Below are positions 1 through 8,806 of a stretch of DNA of 64,000 nucleotides, in pieces. Under the pieces are notes generated by a model that searched no databases, had not been told where the DNA came from, and saw only the letters and a list, made by a program, of their open reading frames with translations. Numbering within the stretch: position 1 is the stretch's first letter; the number at the start of each line of letters is the position of its first letter. The DNA lies in the NCBI GenBank assembly GCA_029781855.1, contig JAKOVX010000042.1, positions 90,539 through 154,538 of the forward strand. The letters are read 5' to 3'. The position numbers and the translations under genes are program-made. This DNA comes from Acidobacteriota bacterium (lineage in GTDB: Bacteria > Acidobacteriota > Blastocatellia > Pyrinomonadales > Pyrinomonadaceae).

Positions 1-813
1 CAGTTGATCAAGCGTGCTGCCTCTGATTTTGTCGGGTCGCTTCCTGTGGGCAACCGTGTGGCTGTCTCGTCGTTCAATTCGGATCAACGCGACGGCGATA
101 CTGTTGCGTACACCGAAGTATTGACGTCATTGACCGATAATCGTGGGACACTTCGCTCGGCAATCGATGCAGCCCGGACAAGTTTCGGAACACCATATTA
201 CGACTCGCTCATCGAGGTTGCAGAGCAGATCTTTCGGGATCCCCCGAGCGAACAATTTCGAGGGCGACGGGCGTTGGTAGCTCTAACGGACGGAGTTGAT
301 TCGACCAGTAATGCCGAATTTGACGAAGTGCGTGAAAAGCTGGCTAAGGTCGGCATCATTTGTTTCTTCATCAAGGTCGATACTCGCGATTACTTTGAGT
401 CGGGCTTGCTCGGTGATTGTCGCAGCGCAACGCATTTCTCGGTTGCTCAGATCCGGCGTTATTACCGTGGGATGAGCAAAGCATCGCGGACTGGAATGAC
501 AACGGATTTTTGCCAACTCGGAGATTTTGAAAGGCTCGCTGTCAGCAAACGGCTCTACGAGATCGCTGACGCGGAGATGAACGATCTTGCCAAAATGTCA
601 GGCGGTCAGGTGTTTTCAGCCGGTGATCTCAGCGAGGCAAGAAGCGCATTCAAGAACGTATCAGACGCCATCGGAACTCAGTTTACGATCGGGTATTCGC
701 CGACAAATGAGAAGCGGGACGGAACCTACAGAAAGATAAGGGTCGACCTGAAAGGCGTGCCGGCTGGAAGCAAGGTCCGATTTCGCGAAGGCTACACGGC
801 TCCCGCTAACTAG
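1..813 (+). CDS. VWA-domain protein of acidobacterial type, 5' end outside the window
   Basis: The reading frame is open at the first base, so only the C-terminal 270 residues are present; a TTG at position 4 is not a convincing start. The visible part is the second half of a von Willebrand A fold, with the strand-turn LVALTDGVDS around residue 95 and the closing REGYTAPAN. That ending is typical of the VWFA-related proteins found in many copies in Acidobacteria. Such proteins are usually secreted or surface-bound and bind ligands through a metal site; the N-terminal MIDAS residues lie outside the window. A second member of the family lies at 16809-18584. The cellular role is unknown. Confidence 0.75.
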   Translation, partial: QLIKRAASDFVGSLPVGNRVAVSSFNSDQRDGDTVAYTEVLTSLTDNRGTLRSAIDAARTSFGTPYYDSLIEVAEQIFRDPPSEQFRGRRALVALTDGVDSTSNAEFDEVREKLAKVGIICFFIKVDTRDYFESGLLGDCRSATHFSVAQIRRYYRGMSKASRTGMTTDFCQLGDFERLAVSKRLYEIADAEMNDLAKMSGGQVFSAGDLSEARSAFKNVSDAIGTQFTIGYSPTNEKRDGTYRKIRVDLKGVPAGSKVRFREGYTAPAN

Positions 814-838
814 ATTTGCCGCGAACTTCAACGTGTCA

Positions 839-890
839 TGGTCCGGATCAGTGGACCACTTTCTCCCGAGGTGGACCAGTCAATTTTCAA
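839..890. repeat. short direct/inverted repeats, possible insertion-sequence end
   Basis: GTGGACCA occurs at 851 and again exactly 20 bases later at 871, and an inverted TGGTCC lies at 839-844. Repeated GTGGACCA-like motifs about 20 bases apart resemble the terminal repeats of IS21-type elements. No transposase gene is present, so at most this is a solo end or a remnant. Confidence 0.25.
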
Positions 891-919
891 TTTCGAGCCC
901 CGCGACCTAGAATATTGCT

Positions 920-2101
920 ATGACAAGGAAATTTAACAGGATCTGCCTGGTGGTTCTAGACTCGGCTGGGATCGGTGAGATGCCGGATGCGTCTTCTTGG
1001 GGCGACGCCGGTGCGAATACTCTTGGGCATATATTTGAGTCGCGGAGCGTAATGGTGCCGAATTTACAGGCGATAGGCCTCGGTAACATCACGCCTCTGA
1101 AAGGGATTCCCGCGGTCGAGAACCCGACCGGTTCATTCGGCAAATGTACTTTGAAGTCCGATGGAAAGGACACAACGACCGGACATTGGGAAATGGCCGG
1201 CATCATCCTGAAGCAGGGTTTCCCGAAATTTCCTGAGGGTTTTCCGCCTCGGATCATTGATGAATTCGTTAAAAAAGCTGGGGTTCCGGGTGTTTTGGGC
1301 AATGTGCCGGCTAGCGGTACCGAGATAATCAAAGAACTTGGCGAAGAGCATGTCCGAACCGGCAAGCCGATCGTTTATACGTCTGCGGACAGTGTCTTTC
1401 AGATCGCGGCACACGAAGAGGTGATTCCAATCGATCGATTGTACGAAATGTGCGAGATCGCTCGGGGCATTTTGCACGGGAAGGATGAGGTCGCGAGGGT
1501 GATCGCAAGGCCATTTTTAGGCCATAATGCGGCTGATTTCAAGCGTACTGAGAACCGCCACGATTACGCCGTGCCGCCTCCCGCCGGTAACCTATTACCG
1601 AGATTGAAGGACGCCGGCCTGGACGTTGTGTGCATCGGGAAGATAGCTTCGATCTACGATGGAATGGGAGTCACCGCGGATCTCACCGCCAAGAATAACG
1701 ACCAGACGATCGACCAGACAATAAATGCTCTAAATTCCGATTCTAGGGGGCTTATATTCAGCAATCTGGTCGATTTCGACATGCTATACGGACACCGAAG
1801 GGATACCGAGGGCTATGCAAAAGCCCTCGAGCACTTCGACCAGAGGTTGCCGGAGATCATCGGGGCACTTGGTGAAAGCGACCTTTTGATAATGACCGCC
1901 GACCACGGTAACGACCCAACCAAAGAGGGCTCGGACCACACCCGGGAGTACGTTCCGCTGCTGGTTTACGGCAAAAATGCCAAGGGAGGTATCGATCTCG
2001 GTACGAGGCAATCTCTTTCAGATATTGGGCAGACGGTCGCCGAGAATTTCGGTGTCGAGATCGCCGATGGTGTGAGTTTTCTGGACGATATTTCCCGCTG
2101 A
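920..2101 (+). CDS. deoB: phosphopentomutase
   Basis: Interconverts (deoxy)ribose-1-phosphate and (deoxy)ribose-5-phosphate in nucleoside salvage and breakdown, in the cytoplasm. It is an alkaline-phosphatase-fold enzyme with two Mn ions. Visible motifs are the N-terminal metal Asp14 in LVVLDSAGIGEMPDA, the stretch DTTTGHWEM at residues 84-92 that carries the phosphorylated threonine of the family, and the C-terminal TADHGNDP and SDHTRE metal ligands. At 393 residues it has the usual length. The ATG start has no strong ribosome site, but the protein begins as its relatives do. The matching downstream enzyme, deoC, is at 50354-51211, so the deo genes are not one operon here. Confidence 0.96.
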   Translation: MTRKFNRICLVVLDSAGIGEMPDASSWGDAGANTLGHIFESRSVMVPNLQAIGLGNITPLKGIPAVENPTGSFGKCTLKSDGKDTTTGHWEMAGIILKQGFPKFPEGFPPRIIDEFVKKAGVPGVLGNVPASGTEIIKELGEEHVRTGKPIVYTSADSVFQIAAHEEVIPIDRLYEMCEIARGILHGKDEVARVIARPFLGHNAADFKRTENRHDYAVPPPAGNLLPRLKDAGLDVVCIGKIASIYDGMGVTADLTAKNNDQTIDQTINALNSDSRGLIFSNLVDFDMLYGHRRDTEGYAKALEHFDQRLPEIIGALGESDLLIMTADHGNDPTKEGSDHTREYVPLLVYGKNAKGGIDLGTRQSLSDIGQTVAENFGVEIADGVSFLDDISR

Positions 2102-2190
2102 CATTCTGTGCGCGAAAATGCACCGATCGTGTTTTTCATAGATTTCTCCATGGTGCGCGCCTGGAATCGGCAAAGTGCCTAAAAATATGG

Positions 2191-2290
2191 GCTAGGCGCA
2201 ATAAAACCACCCTCCAGGCGCACTTCAAACCCCTGTCAGGCGCATCAAAACACCCCGTCAGGCGCACTCGAACCCCCTCTCAGGCGCACT
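2191..2290. repeat. 22-bp tandem repeat, five copies with AGGCGCA core
   Basis: The heptamer AGGCGCA starts at 2194, 2216, 2238, 2260 and 2282, a strict 22-base period. The flanks are looser (usually CCC before and TCAAAA after). It lies in the gene-free 2102-2474 stretch between deoB and the xylanase gene. An inverted GCGCCT is at 2157-2162. The spacing of two helical turns would put every copy on one DNA face, so a protein-binding array is possible; a plain minisatellite is the simpler reading. The rest of the gap shows nothing recognisable. Confidence 0.8.
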
Positions 2291-2474
2291 TCGCCTTTTT
2301 GGAAAAAGCGTCGAGAACCTATATCAAAACGAAATCTGCATAAAGCATTTAAATATTGAAAAATCGCTTTTCGGGTGGGCGGTGGCTGCCGATAAATCGG
2401 CGGGTATTTCGACCGCTATTTCGGCGGGAAGGAACGGAGCAGAGGAGTACTGTCGAGGCTTTTGACGGAGGTGT

Positions 2475-4202
2475 ATGCAGAAGTTCTCGGTTCAGAGGCT
2501 ATGTTGGGTTATAATGTCTGCGACCAAGACGAAATATAAAAAAATGGGTGGTGACCGGATGGCTGAAAATGGCTTCAGGAAGGGTGTGTCAGTACTTGGG
2601 CGTTCGCTGGGCGGACTCGGAGGGTCGGCGCTTTGGGGCGTGATGCTGTCGTTCAGCTTGTTTTCAGTGATCTTGCTACTTTCGGGAATGGTGGCGGCAC
2701 AGTTGCCGGTGGCGACAAACTTTGAGGACGGCACGATGCAAGGTTGGTCGGCTCGCGGCGGAGTGACGCTCGCGAATACGACCGAGGCCTCGAACACCGG
2801 CATTCGCAGCCTGAAAACGACCGGCCGCACGGCGTCGTGGCAGGGGCCGCAGTACGATGTCACGAGCCTGATGACGAACGGATCGCGGTACCACGTCACG
2901 GTCTGGGCACGTCTTGCTCCGGGCGAAGCCCCCGCGAGCATCCGCGTCACGGTCGCCCGCGTGCTTGGCGGAACGACGACTTACCACAATGTTATTCCGG
3001 ACACGCCTGTCACATCCGGGCAGTGGGTAAGGCTCTCGGCGTATTACGACTATGCATTCAACCATGACTCGCTGACGCTCTATGTCGAAACGGCGACGGG
3101 CACTCCTTCGTTCTACATCGACGATTTTGAACTGGCGTACACGCCGCTGCAGATCCAGACTGACATTGCGTCCGTGTATCAATGCTGGTCGGACTATTTC
3201 CGCGTCGGGGCGGCGGTGTCGCAGCGGGATATCAGCGGAGCCCACGCCGATCTGCTGAAGAAGCATTTCAACAACATTACGCCCGACAACGATATGAAGT
3301 GGGCGTCGATCGAGCCGACCGAGGGCGTTTTTAATTACGGCCCGGCCGATGCGTTGGTCGCCTTTGCCGTGGCGAACAATATTAAGGTGCGCGGCCATAC
3401 GCTGGTTTGGCACCAACAGGTGCCGGCGTGGGTCTTTCAGGACGGATCGGGCAATCCGCTGCCGGTAAACGCGGCAAGCAAAACGCTTGTGCTGCAGCGG
3501 CTGGAAAATCACATACGTGCCGTCGTGCCGCACTTTGGGGCAAATGTTGGCGTCTGGGACGTCGTCAACGAAGTGATCGATCCGGGCCAAGCGGATGGTT
3601 TTCGTCGAAGCCCGTGGTATCAGTACACGGGCACTGACTATATTGACCGGGCGTTTTTGGTCGCCCACGAGGTCGCGCCGACCGCTAAACTGTTCATCAA
3701 TGACTACGACACGACCAATCCGACAAAGCGCCAGTTCCTGCTGAACCTGATCCAGGCATTGCACAACCGCGGCGTGCCGGTCGACGGCATCGGTCACCAG
3801 ATGCACGTAAACATCGACTATCCGACAGCCGACGCCGTGTTTCAGACGATCAATATGTTCTCGGCGATCGGCGTCGACAATCAGATCACCGAGCTCGATA
3901 TGAGCGTTTACAACAACGGGACCCAAACCTATACTGTCGTGCCCGATCTCGTTCTGCTGAGACAAGGCTATCGGTACCGCGACCTTTTCAATACGTTCCG
4001 TCGGCTGCAGGGAAAGATCAGCTCCGTGACTTTCTGGGGGCAGGCGGATGACAATACGTGGCTGTCTACGTTTCCGATCCCGCGGCTCGAGGCCCCGCTG
4101 CTCTTCGATGAGCAACTGCAGGCCAAATACGCCTACATCGGCATCATCGCGCCCATCCGACTCGCGAAATACAGCCGCGGCGGACGCATAATGAACTACT
4201 GA
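2475..4202 (+). CDS. secreted endo-1,4-beta-xylanase, GH10 with N-terminal carbohydrate-binding module
   Basis: Hydrolyses internal beta-1,4 bonds of xylan outside the cytoplasm. A hydrophobic segment at residues 55-75 ends in VAAQ, so cleavage after A75 is likely. Residues 80-215 form a CBM4/9-type beta-sandwich (NFEDGTMQGWS, then VTVWARLAPG). The GH10 barrel runs from about 225 to 560: the family motif RGHTLVWHQQ, the acid/base E366 in WDVVNEVID, the nucleophile E473 in ITELDMSVY, and the closing VTFWGQADD. The start is uncertain. The first ATG has GGAGG only three bases upstream; ATGs at 2514, 2544 and 2559 give a more usual signal-peptide length. TATAAT at 2510-2515 could be a -10 box, which would favour the later starts. 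It stands alone. Confidence 0.93.
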   Translation: MQKFSVQRLCWVIMSATKTKYKKMGGDRMAENGFRKGVSVLGRSLGGLGGSALWGVMLSFSLFSVILLLSGMVAAQLPVATNFEDGTMQGWSARGGVTLANTTEASNTGIRSLKTTGRTASWQGPQYDVTSLMTNGSRYHVTVWARLAPGEAPASIRVTVARVLGGTTTYHNVIPDTPVTSGQWVRLSAYYDYAFNHDSLTLYVETATGTPSFYIDDFELAYTPLQIQTDIASVYQCWSDYFRVGAAVSQRDISGAHADLLKKHFNNITPDNDMKWASIEPTEGVFNYGPADALVAFAVANNIKVRGHTLVWHQQVPAWVFQDGSGNPLPVNAASKTLVLQRLENHIRAVVPHFGANVGVWDVVNEVIDPGQADGFRRSPWYQYTGTDYIDRAFLVAHEVAPTAKLFINDYDTTNPTKRQFLLNLIQALHNRGVPVDGIGHQMHVNIDYPTADAVFQTINMFSAIGVDNQITELDMSVYNNGTQTYTVVPDLVLLRQGYRYRDLFNTFRRLQGKISSVTFWGQADDNTWLSTFPIPRLEAPLLFDEQLQAKYAYIGIIAPIRLAKYSRGGRIMNY

Positions 4203-4327
4203 ACGGCTGAGCGTGCGAGGCGCCGCGTGCCGGTGAAAAAGAAGAAGGCCGAAGGCGTGGTGGAGTTGTTACCTTCAGGCATCGCGCGTATCATGTAGGT
4301 CGTTCGAATCTAAATTAAACGAGGATA

Positions 4328-4771
4328 ATGATGTTCAAGAAATCAGTAATGATGGGTTTGGTGTTTATTTGCGCGGGTTTGCTTGCCGTTTCGGCGGCGG
4401 CCCAGGGCGGAGCGAGCGGTTCGCCGGCACCGGGTTCGGAAGCGCCCAAAAAGGCTGCGGACAGTCCGTTGATAGCGAATTGGGATGTGACGGTGACAGC
4501 ACCGGGACAGGATCTGCCGGGTATGCTAAAGCTTGAAAAGGACGGCGACGGATTTAAAGGATCTTTGGTCACGGATATGGGCGAAGCTCCGCTTAAGAAT
4601 ATTAAGATCACCGAGGATTCGTTTACGTCGGAAATGACCGCGATCATTCAGGGACAAACATTCGAGGGAACGATGTCGGGAAAACTAGCCGACGGGAAAC
4701 TCACCGGCGAGATCAACCTCTCGGGGATCGGTGCCATTCCCTATACCGGCCAGAAATCAACTGGAAAATAG
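4328..4771 (+). CDS. small secreted protein of unknown function
   Basis: 147 residues with a signal peptide (hydrophobic 8-24, cleavage near AAAQGG), a short Ala/Pro/Ser-rich linker, and a domain of alternating strands in which KDGDGFKGSL, GQTFEGTMSG and DGKLTGEINL recur. This pattern suggests a small beta-barrel or lipocalin-like fold, often seen in acidobacterial proteins encoded beside amidohydrolases and peptidases. GAGGATA upstream is a fair ribosome site; ATG at 4331 is an equal alternative start. A DUF885 peptidase-like gene follows 69 bases later. No enzymatic residues can be pointed to. Confidence 0.75.
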   Translation: MMFKKSVMMGLVFICAGLLAVSAAAQGGASGSPAPGSEAPKKAADSPLIANWDVTVTAPGQDLPGMLKLEKDGDGFKGSLVTDMGEAPLKNIKITEDSFTSEMTAIIQGQTFEGTMSGKLADGKLTGEINLSGIGAIPYTGQKSTGK

Positions 4772-4840
4772 GCCGATCCAGCCATCGGCAGTGCCCGATA
4801 ATTGGGGCCCGATCCGCTGGAAAGTGGACAGGAACTGATC

Positions 4841-6592
4841 ATGACAAATTTGACGCGCCGATTTGTTTCCACGATGTGTATAGTCGCGGCATTTGCCCAA
4901 ATGGAGTTCGGGCAAGCGGCGAGGCTTGATCCGGCGGCTTATAACGATCCACCGTCGCGAATGCGAGGCATGATCGAGCGGTTCGATGCGGACTACGGCT
5001 CGGCGGACCGTTTCGAAATTGCCGAGACGTCGCCGCTGCGGAGGGCTCGGCTCGGGGAACTGTATCGTAACGAACTTGCAGAACTCGCTGGAATGAATTT
5101 CGATGCGCTTAACCACGACGAGCAGGTCGATTACATCCTTTTCAAGAACTTTCTCGATCATGAACTGAAGGAGCAGGCGAGGCAAGACGCTCAGATGGCG
5201 GAAATGGCTTCGCTGCTGCCGTTTGCGGCGACGATCAACGGCCTCGAGGACGCGAGGCGACAGCTCGAATTTGTCGATCCGGCAAAGACGGCGGCGACTC
5301 TGAACGATCTCGCGAAACTAATATCCGAAACGCAAAAGTCTTTCGACGGTGGTGCGGCGAAACCTAAACGAACCGTCGCCTACCGCGCCTCGAGGACGGT
5401 TGGAGAATTGAGGATCACGTTGAAGCGTTGGTACACGTTCTATAACGCGTACGATCCGACGTTCACCTGGTGGTGCGAGTCGCCGTACAAAGCGGCGGAC
5501 GGTGCTCTCGGAAAATACCAAACTTACATTACGGAAAAGCTCGTCGGTATTCGGCCGGACGACAAGACGACGATTATCGGCGACCCTATCGGCAGGGAAG
5601 CTCTCATTCAGGAGCTGAAATTCGAGATGATCCCGTACACGCCGGAAGAATTGATCCGGATCGCGAATAAGGAATTCGAATGGTGCCAGAGTGAACTGAA
5701 AAAGGCTTCGCGGGAGATGGGTTACGGCGACGATTATATGAAGGCAATCGAGGCCGTCAAGCAGAAATACGTCGAGCCCGGCAAACAGCCCGAACTGATC
5801 AAGAAGCTCGCGTTTGAGGCGATCGATTACGTGGAGAAGAACGACTTGGTGACTGTGCCGAAGCTCGCCCGCGAATCGTGGCGGATGGAGATGATGACGC
5901 CCGAACGGCAATTGGTCGCTCCATTTTTTCTGGGCGGCGAGACGATCCTCGTTTCGTATCCGACCGACGGCATGACCCACGAGCAAAAGCTTATGTCGAT
6001 GCGCGGAAATAACCCGTACTTTGCACGAGCCGTGACGGGGCACGAGCTGATTCCGGGCCATCATCTGCAGGGTTTTATGGCGCGTAGATATCGAGCCTAC
6101 CGCGGCGATTTTCGGACGCCGTTCTCGGTCGAGGGCTGGGCACTGTACTGGGAATTCCTGCTGTGGGACCGCGGATTCGACAAAACGCCTGAGGAGAAGA
6201 TCGGTGCGCTGTTTTGGCGTTCGCACCGGGCGGCAAGGATCATCTTTTCACTGAATTTTCACCTCGGAAACTGGACTCCGGAGCAGTGCGTCGACCTGCT
6301 CGTAAACAAGGTCGGCCACGAACGCGACAACGCTCTCGGCGAGGTCCGGCGGTCATTCTCGGGCGATTACGGCCCGCTGTACCAGATCGCGTATATGATG
6401 GGCGGACTGCAGTTCTATGCACTTCACCATGACCTCGTAGATTCGAAAAAAATGACCGACAAGCAGTTTCACGACGCGATCCTCCACGAAGGCCAGATCC
6501 CAGTCGAGATGGTGCGGGCGATCCTGACGAATCAGAAGCTGTCTAAGGATTTTTCGACAAACTGGCGATTTTACAGTGGATTTGGTAATTAG
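4841..6592 (+). CDS. DUF885 family protein, probable secreted zinc metallohydrolase
   Basis: 583 residues from the ATG at 4841, which has AGGA seven bases upstream; an in-frame TTG at 4802 is less likely. A signal peptide covers about residues 1-26. The family signature GHELIPGHH lies at residues 400-408; in DUF885 proteins this HExxPGHH pattern is taken as the zinc and catalytic site of a carboxypeptidase-like fold. EGWALYWE about 30 residues later would supply another ligand. Substrate is unknown. An M28 peptidase gene follows at 6751, which suggests shared work in extracellular peptide digestion. Confidence 0.9.
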   Translation: MTNLTRRFVSTMCIVAAFAQMEFGQAARLDPAAYNDPPSRMRGMIERFDADYGSADRFEIAETSPLRRARLGELYRNELAELAGMNFDALNHDEQVDYILFKNFLDHELKEQARQDAQMAEMASLLPFAATINGLEDARRQLEFVDPAKTAATLNDLAKLISETQKSFDGGAAKPKRTVAYRASRTVGELRITLKRWYTFYNAYDPTFTWWCESPYKAADGALGKYQTYITEKLVGIRPDDKTTIIGDPIGREALIQELKFEMIPYTPEELIRIANKEFEWCQSELKKASREMGYGDDYMKAIEAVKQKYVEPGKQPELIKKLAFEAIDYVEKNDLVTVPKLARESWRMEMMTPERQLVAPFFLGGETILVSYPTDGMTHEQKLMSMRGNNPYFARAVTGHELIPGHHLQGFMARRYRAYRGDFRTPFSVEGWALYWEFLLWDRGFDKTPEEKIGALFWRSHRAARIIFSLNFHLGNWTPEQCVDLLVNKVGHERDNALGEVRRSFSGDYGPLYQIAYMMGGLQFYALHHDLVDSKKMTDKQFHDAILHEGQIPVEMVRAILTNQKLSKDFSTNWRFYSGFGN

Positions 6593-6614
6593 TCTTGTAA
6601 TTTCGGTTTGGCTT

Positions 6615-6665
6615 CTTTGCGACTTTGCGGGAGCAGTTCAGGAGGATTCCCGCAAAGTCGCAAAG
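6615..6665. terminator. perfect 18-bp inverted repeat after the DUF885 gene
   Basis: Arms at 6615-6632 and 6648-6665 are exact reverse complements around a 15-base loop. The hairpin would be very stable but is followed by GGGGCA rather than a T-run, so simple intrinsic termination is unlikely. The GCAAAGTCGCAAAG sequence matches the wording of repeats at 54616-54802, so it may be a mobile or repetitive sequence that also stalls transcription. Confidence 0.6.
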
Positions 6666-6750
6666 GGGCACAGAAGATTGACAATTACCCAAGAAAGTCG
6701 ACGAAGGTCCAAAATCTTTGAGTGGAAACGTGCGTTTTTAGTTGCGAATT

Positions 6751-8154
6751 ATGAAACATGCTCACATTAGACGATTTGTTTTACTCGCCGTGCTGCTCGC
6801 CTCGGTGAATTTTTCGGTTTTGGCACAAAAGTCTGTCAGGACCTTGGTCGACGAGAAGAACGTGCGGGCCGAGATGGGCTTTTTGGCGAGCGACGCGATG
6901 CAGGGACGCGGGAGCGGGACGATATTTGAACGGGTTGCGGCGGAATATATCGGATCTCAATTCATGCAGTTCGGGCTCGAACCGGCGGGCGAAAATGGTC
7001 CGGACGGAAAGCCGACCTTTGTTCAATCGGTCGATATTTCGCGGCAGTCTTTCGCTGAGGCTCCGTGGCTGAAGTATTACGACAAGACGATCGTTCATGG
7101 GAAAGATATGGTCGTGCTGTCGACAACATCCGCATCGGTCACTGGCGGAATTCAACTGGTCGGGACCGGAGAAATTCCCAGAGCCGACGCCGCCGTTATC
7201 ATGCGAGCCAAGGAAGGCGAAGATCTGCGTGGGGCGATGGGGGCGGCGAGAAAATTGATCACGGCCGGAGCGTCGATCGTACTGATCGAAGAAACCCCGG
7301 AGATAAGAGCGAATTGGGCAAATTTTGCCTCGCGGATGCCGTCGTTTACAGCTTCGAATTCAAAGCCGTCAATGATCGCGGTGGTCAGCAAGGCCGCCGC
7401 GGATGAATTGGCCGGTGAGGCAGACGGCCTCCTCGTAACATTCGAAGGCAAACTCAATCCTGTAAAGAAACAACAGACCTGGAATGCGATGGGCAAGATC
7501 ACGGGCAGTGATCCGAAGCTGAGCGCCGAGGTGATCCTGCTGACCTCGCACCTCGATCATCTCGGAGTTCGCGAAAATGCTCCGGGCGATGACAAGATCT
7601 TTAACGGTGCGGACGACGATGCCTCGGGAACCGTCGCCGTGCTTGAGCTCGCCCGGGTTTTAGGTCGAGGCATCAAGCCGAAGAGGACGGTCTATTTTGT
7701 GTGTTTCGGGAGTGAAGAGGCTGGCGGCTATGGTGCCTCGTACTTCGTCAACAATATGCCGTTCGCGAAAGACAAATTGGTCGCGAATCTTGAGTTTGAG
7801 ATGATAGGCCGGCCGGATTCGAAGGTGAAGCCTGATGAACTCTGGTTGACCGGTTATGAACGCTCAAATCTCGGGCCGGAGCTCGCAAAACGCGGAGCAA
7901 AATTGGTTCAGGACCCGCATCCGGAACAGAATTTCTTTCAGCGATCCGACAATATTCAGTTAGCCAGAGCGGGCATCATTGCCCATACGGTATCGAGTTT
8001 TGGGCTGCACACGGATTATCACCATGCCAGCGACGAGATCAAGACGATCGACTTTGCTCATATGACTCGGGCGATCAATTCGATGGTGATGCCGGTGAAA
8101 TGGCTTGTGAATTCGACCTTCAAACCGGCATGGAACCCTGGCATGAAGCCGTAA
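6751..8154 (+). CDS. M28 family metallopeptidase (aminopeptidase), secreted
   Basis: Removes amino acids from peptide N-termini using two zinc ions. The ATG at 6751 is preferred over a TTG three codons earlier and leads into a signal peptide ending near VLAQ (residue 26). A protease-associated insert spans about 95-225. The M28 core shows the zinc ligands H267 and D269 in TSHLDHLG, the bridging Asp in GADDDASG (residues 287-294), and FGSEEAGGYG with the catalytic Glu pair. Its 467 residues are normal for this family. It follows the DUF885 gene on the same strand but is separated by a large hairpin, so it is probably transcribed on its own. Confidence 0.93.
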   Translation: MKHAHIRRFVLLAVLLASVNFSVLAQKSVRTLVDEKNVRAEMGFLASDAMQGRGSGTIFERVAAEYIGSQFMQFGLEPAGENGPDGKPTFVQSVDISRQSFAEAPWLKYYDKTIVHGKDMVVLSTTSASVTGGIQLVGTGEIPRADAAVIMRAKEGEDLRGAMGAARKLITAGASIVLIEETPEIRANWANFASRMPSFTASNSKPSMIAVVSKAAADELAGEADGLLVTFEGKLNPVKKQQTWNAMGKITGSDPKLSAEVILLTSHLDHLGVRENAPGDDKIFNGADDDASGTVAVLELARVLGRGIKPKRTVYFVCFGSEEAGGYGASYFVNNMPFAKDKLVANLEFEMIGRPDSKVKPDELWLTGYERSNLGPELAKRGAKLVQDPHPEQNFFQRSDNIQLARAGIIAHTVSSFGLHTDYHHASDEIKTIDFAHMTRAINSMVMPVKWLVNSTFKPAWNPGMKP

Positions 8155-8178
8155 TTTATTTGACCGCAAAAGGCACGC

Positions 8179-8227
8179 AAGCCGCGAAACAGGCCGATCG
8201 GCCCATTTCGCGGCTTTCGCTATTTTT
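8179..8227. terminator. bidirectional terminator between convergent genes
   Basis: AAGCCGCGAAA (8179-8189) pairs with TTTCGCGGCTT (8206-8216), and the loop holds the palindrome GGCCGATCGGCC (8192-8203). On the plus strand a T-rich run follows (8215-8227). It sits between the M28 gene and the convergent membrane-protein gene and can serve both. Confidence 0.7.
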
Positions 8228-8235
8228 TGTAGGCG

Positions 8236-8637
8236 TTAGCGGGCGAACCGATGTCCGATCAGCGTTAACGGTATGAATGTCAACAGGCTGAGCACCAGGA
8301 ACCAGACCGGCTGGCCGGGCAGCATTACATAATTCAATATTCCGGCGACCGTTAAGATCCCTCCGACGACTAGCGGCAACGTTGTACCCGAACTGACCTG
8401 CCGGCTCATTTTGGTGACGATAAATCCACCCGCAAATGACGCAAGTACGTAACCGATCAACACGACCACATACGCCATTGCCGGGCCGTTGGCCATATAT
8501 TCACGCAGCTTCGCCGGATCGTTCAACACGTCGTTGCCCGGCGGTTTGAGCTGGAGCGAATTGAGCATTTCCACGATGATCATTATGGCGGTCGAAACGA
8601 TCAACGCAACAACTACGGCAAGTATTTTACGTCCCAT
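8236..8637 (-). CDS. small integral membrane protein, unknown
   Basis: 133 residues with four predicted membrane helices, at about 5-25, 55-78, 87-105 and 110-128. The only long soluble stretch, residues 27-50, lies between helices 1 and 2 and would face outside. AGGGACC precedes the ATG (read on the minus strand). Small four-helix proteins of this shape are common in Acidobacteria without known function. It is transcribed alone, away from tsaD. Confidence 0.8.
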   Translation of the reverse strand: MGRKILAVVVALIVSTAIMIIVEMLNSLQLKPPGNDVLNDPAKLREYMANGPAMAYVVVLIGYVLASFAGGFIVTKMSRQVSSGTTLPLVVGGILTVAGILNYVMLPGQPVWFLVLSLLTFIPLTLIGHRFAR

Positions 8638-8806
8638 TTAGGTCCCTCCGAGTTTTGATTGGTGAATTCGCCATTATCTTATGCCGTTTCGCTGAAAACT
8701 CAAAATCCATCTCGGCCGCGTATTTGATCACGCCGCCCTTTCGGTCGCAGACCCTGTTTCGTTGACGAGAATACACTATTCACTGGACTTTGATATCCTT
8801 AATCCA

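Noticed and set aside
2191..2290. CRISPR array
   Set aside because: The conserved core is only 7 bases with 15-base variable parts; repeats are far too short and no cas genes are near.
2676..4115. Minus-strand ORF of 479 codons opposite the xylanase
   Set aside because: Shadow of the GH10 gene; the sense protein has intact catalytic motifs and the shadow is Arg-rich and unlike any family.
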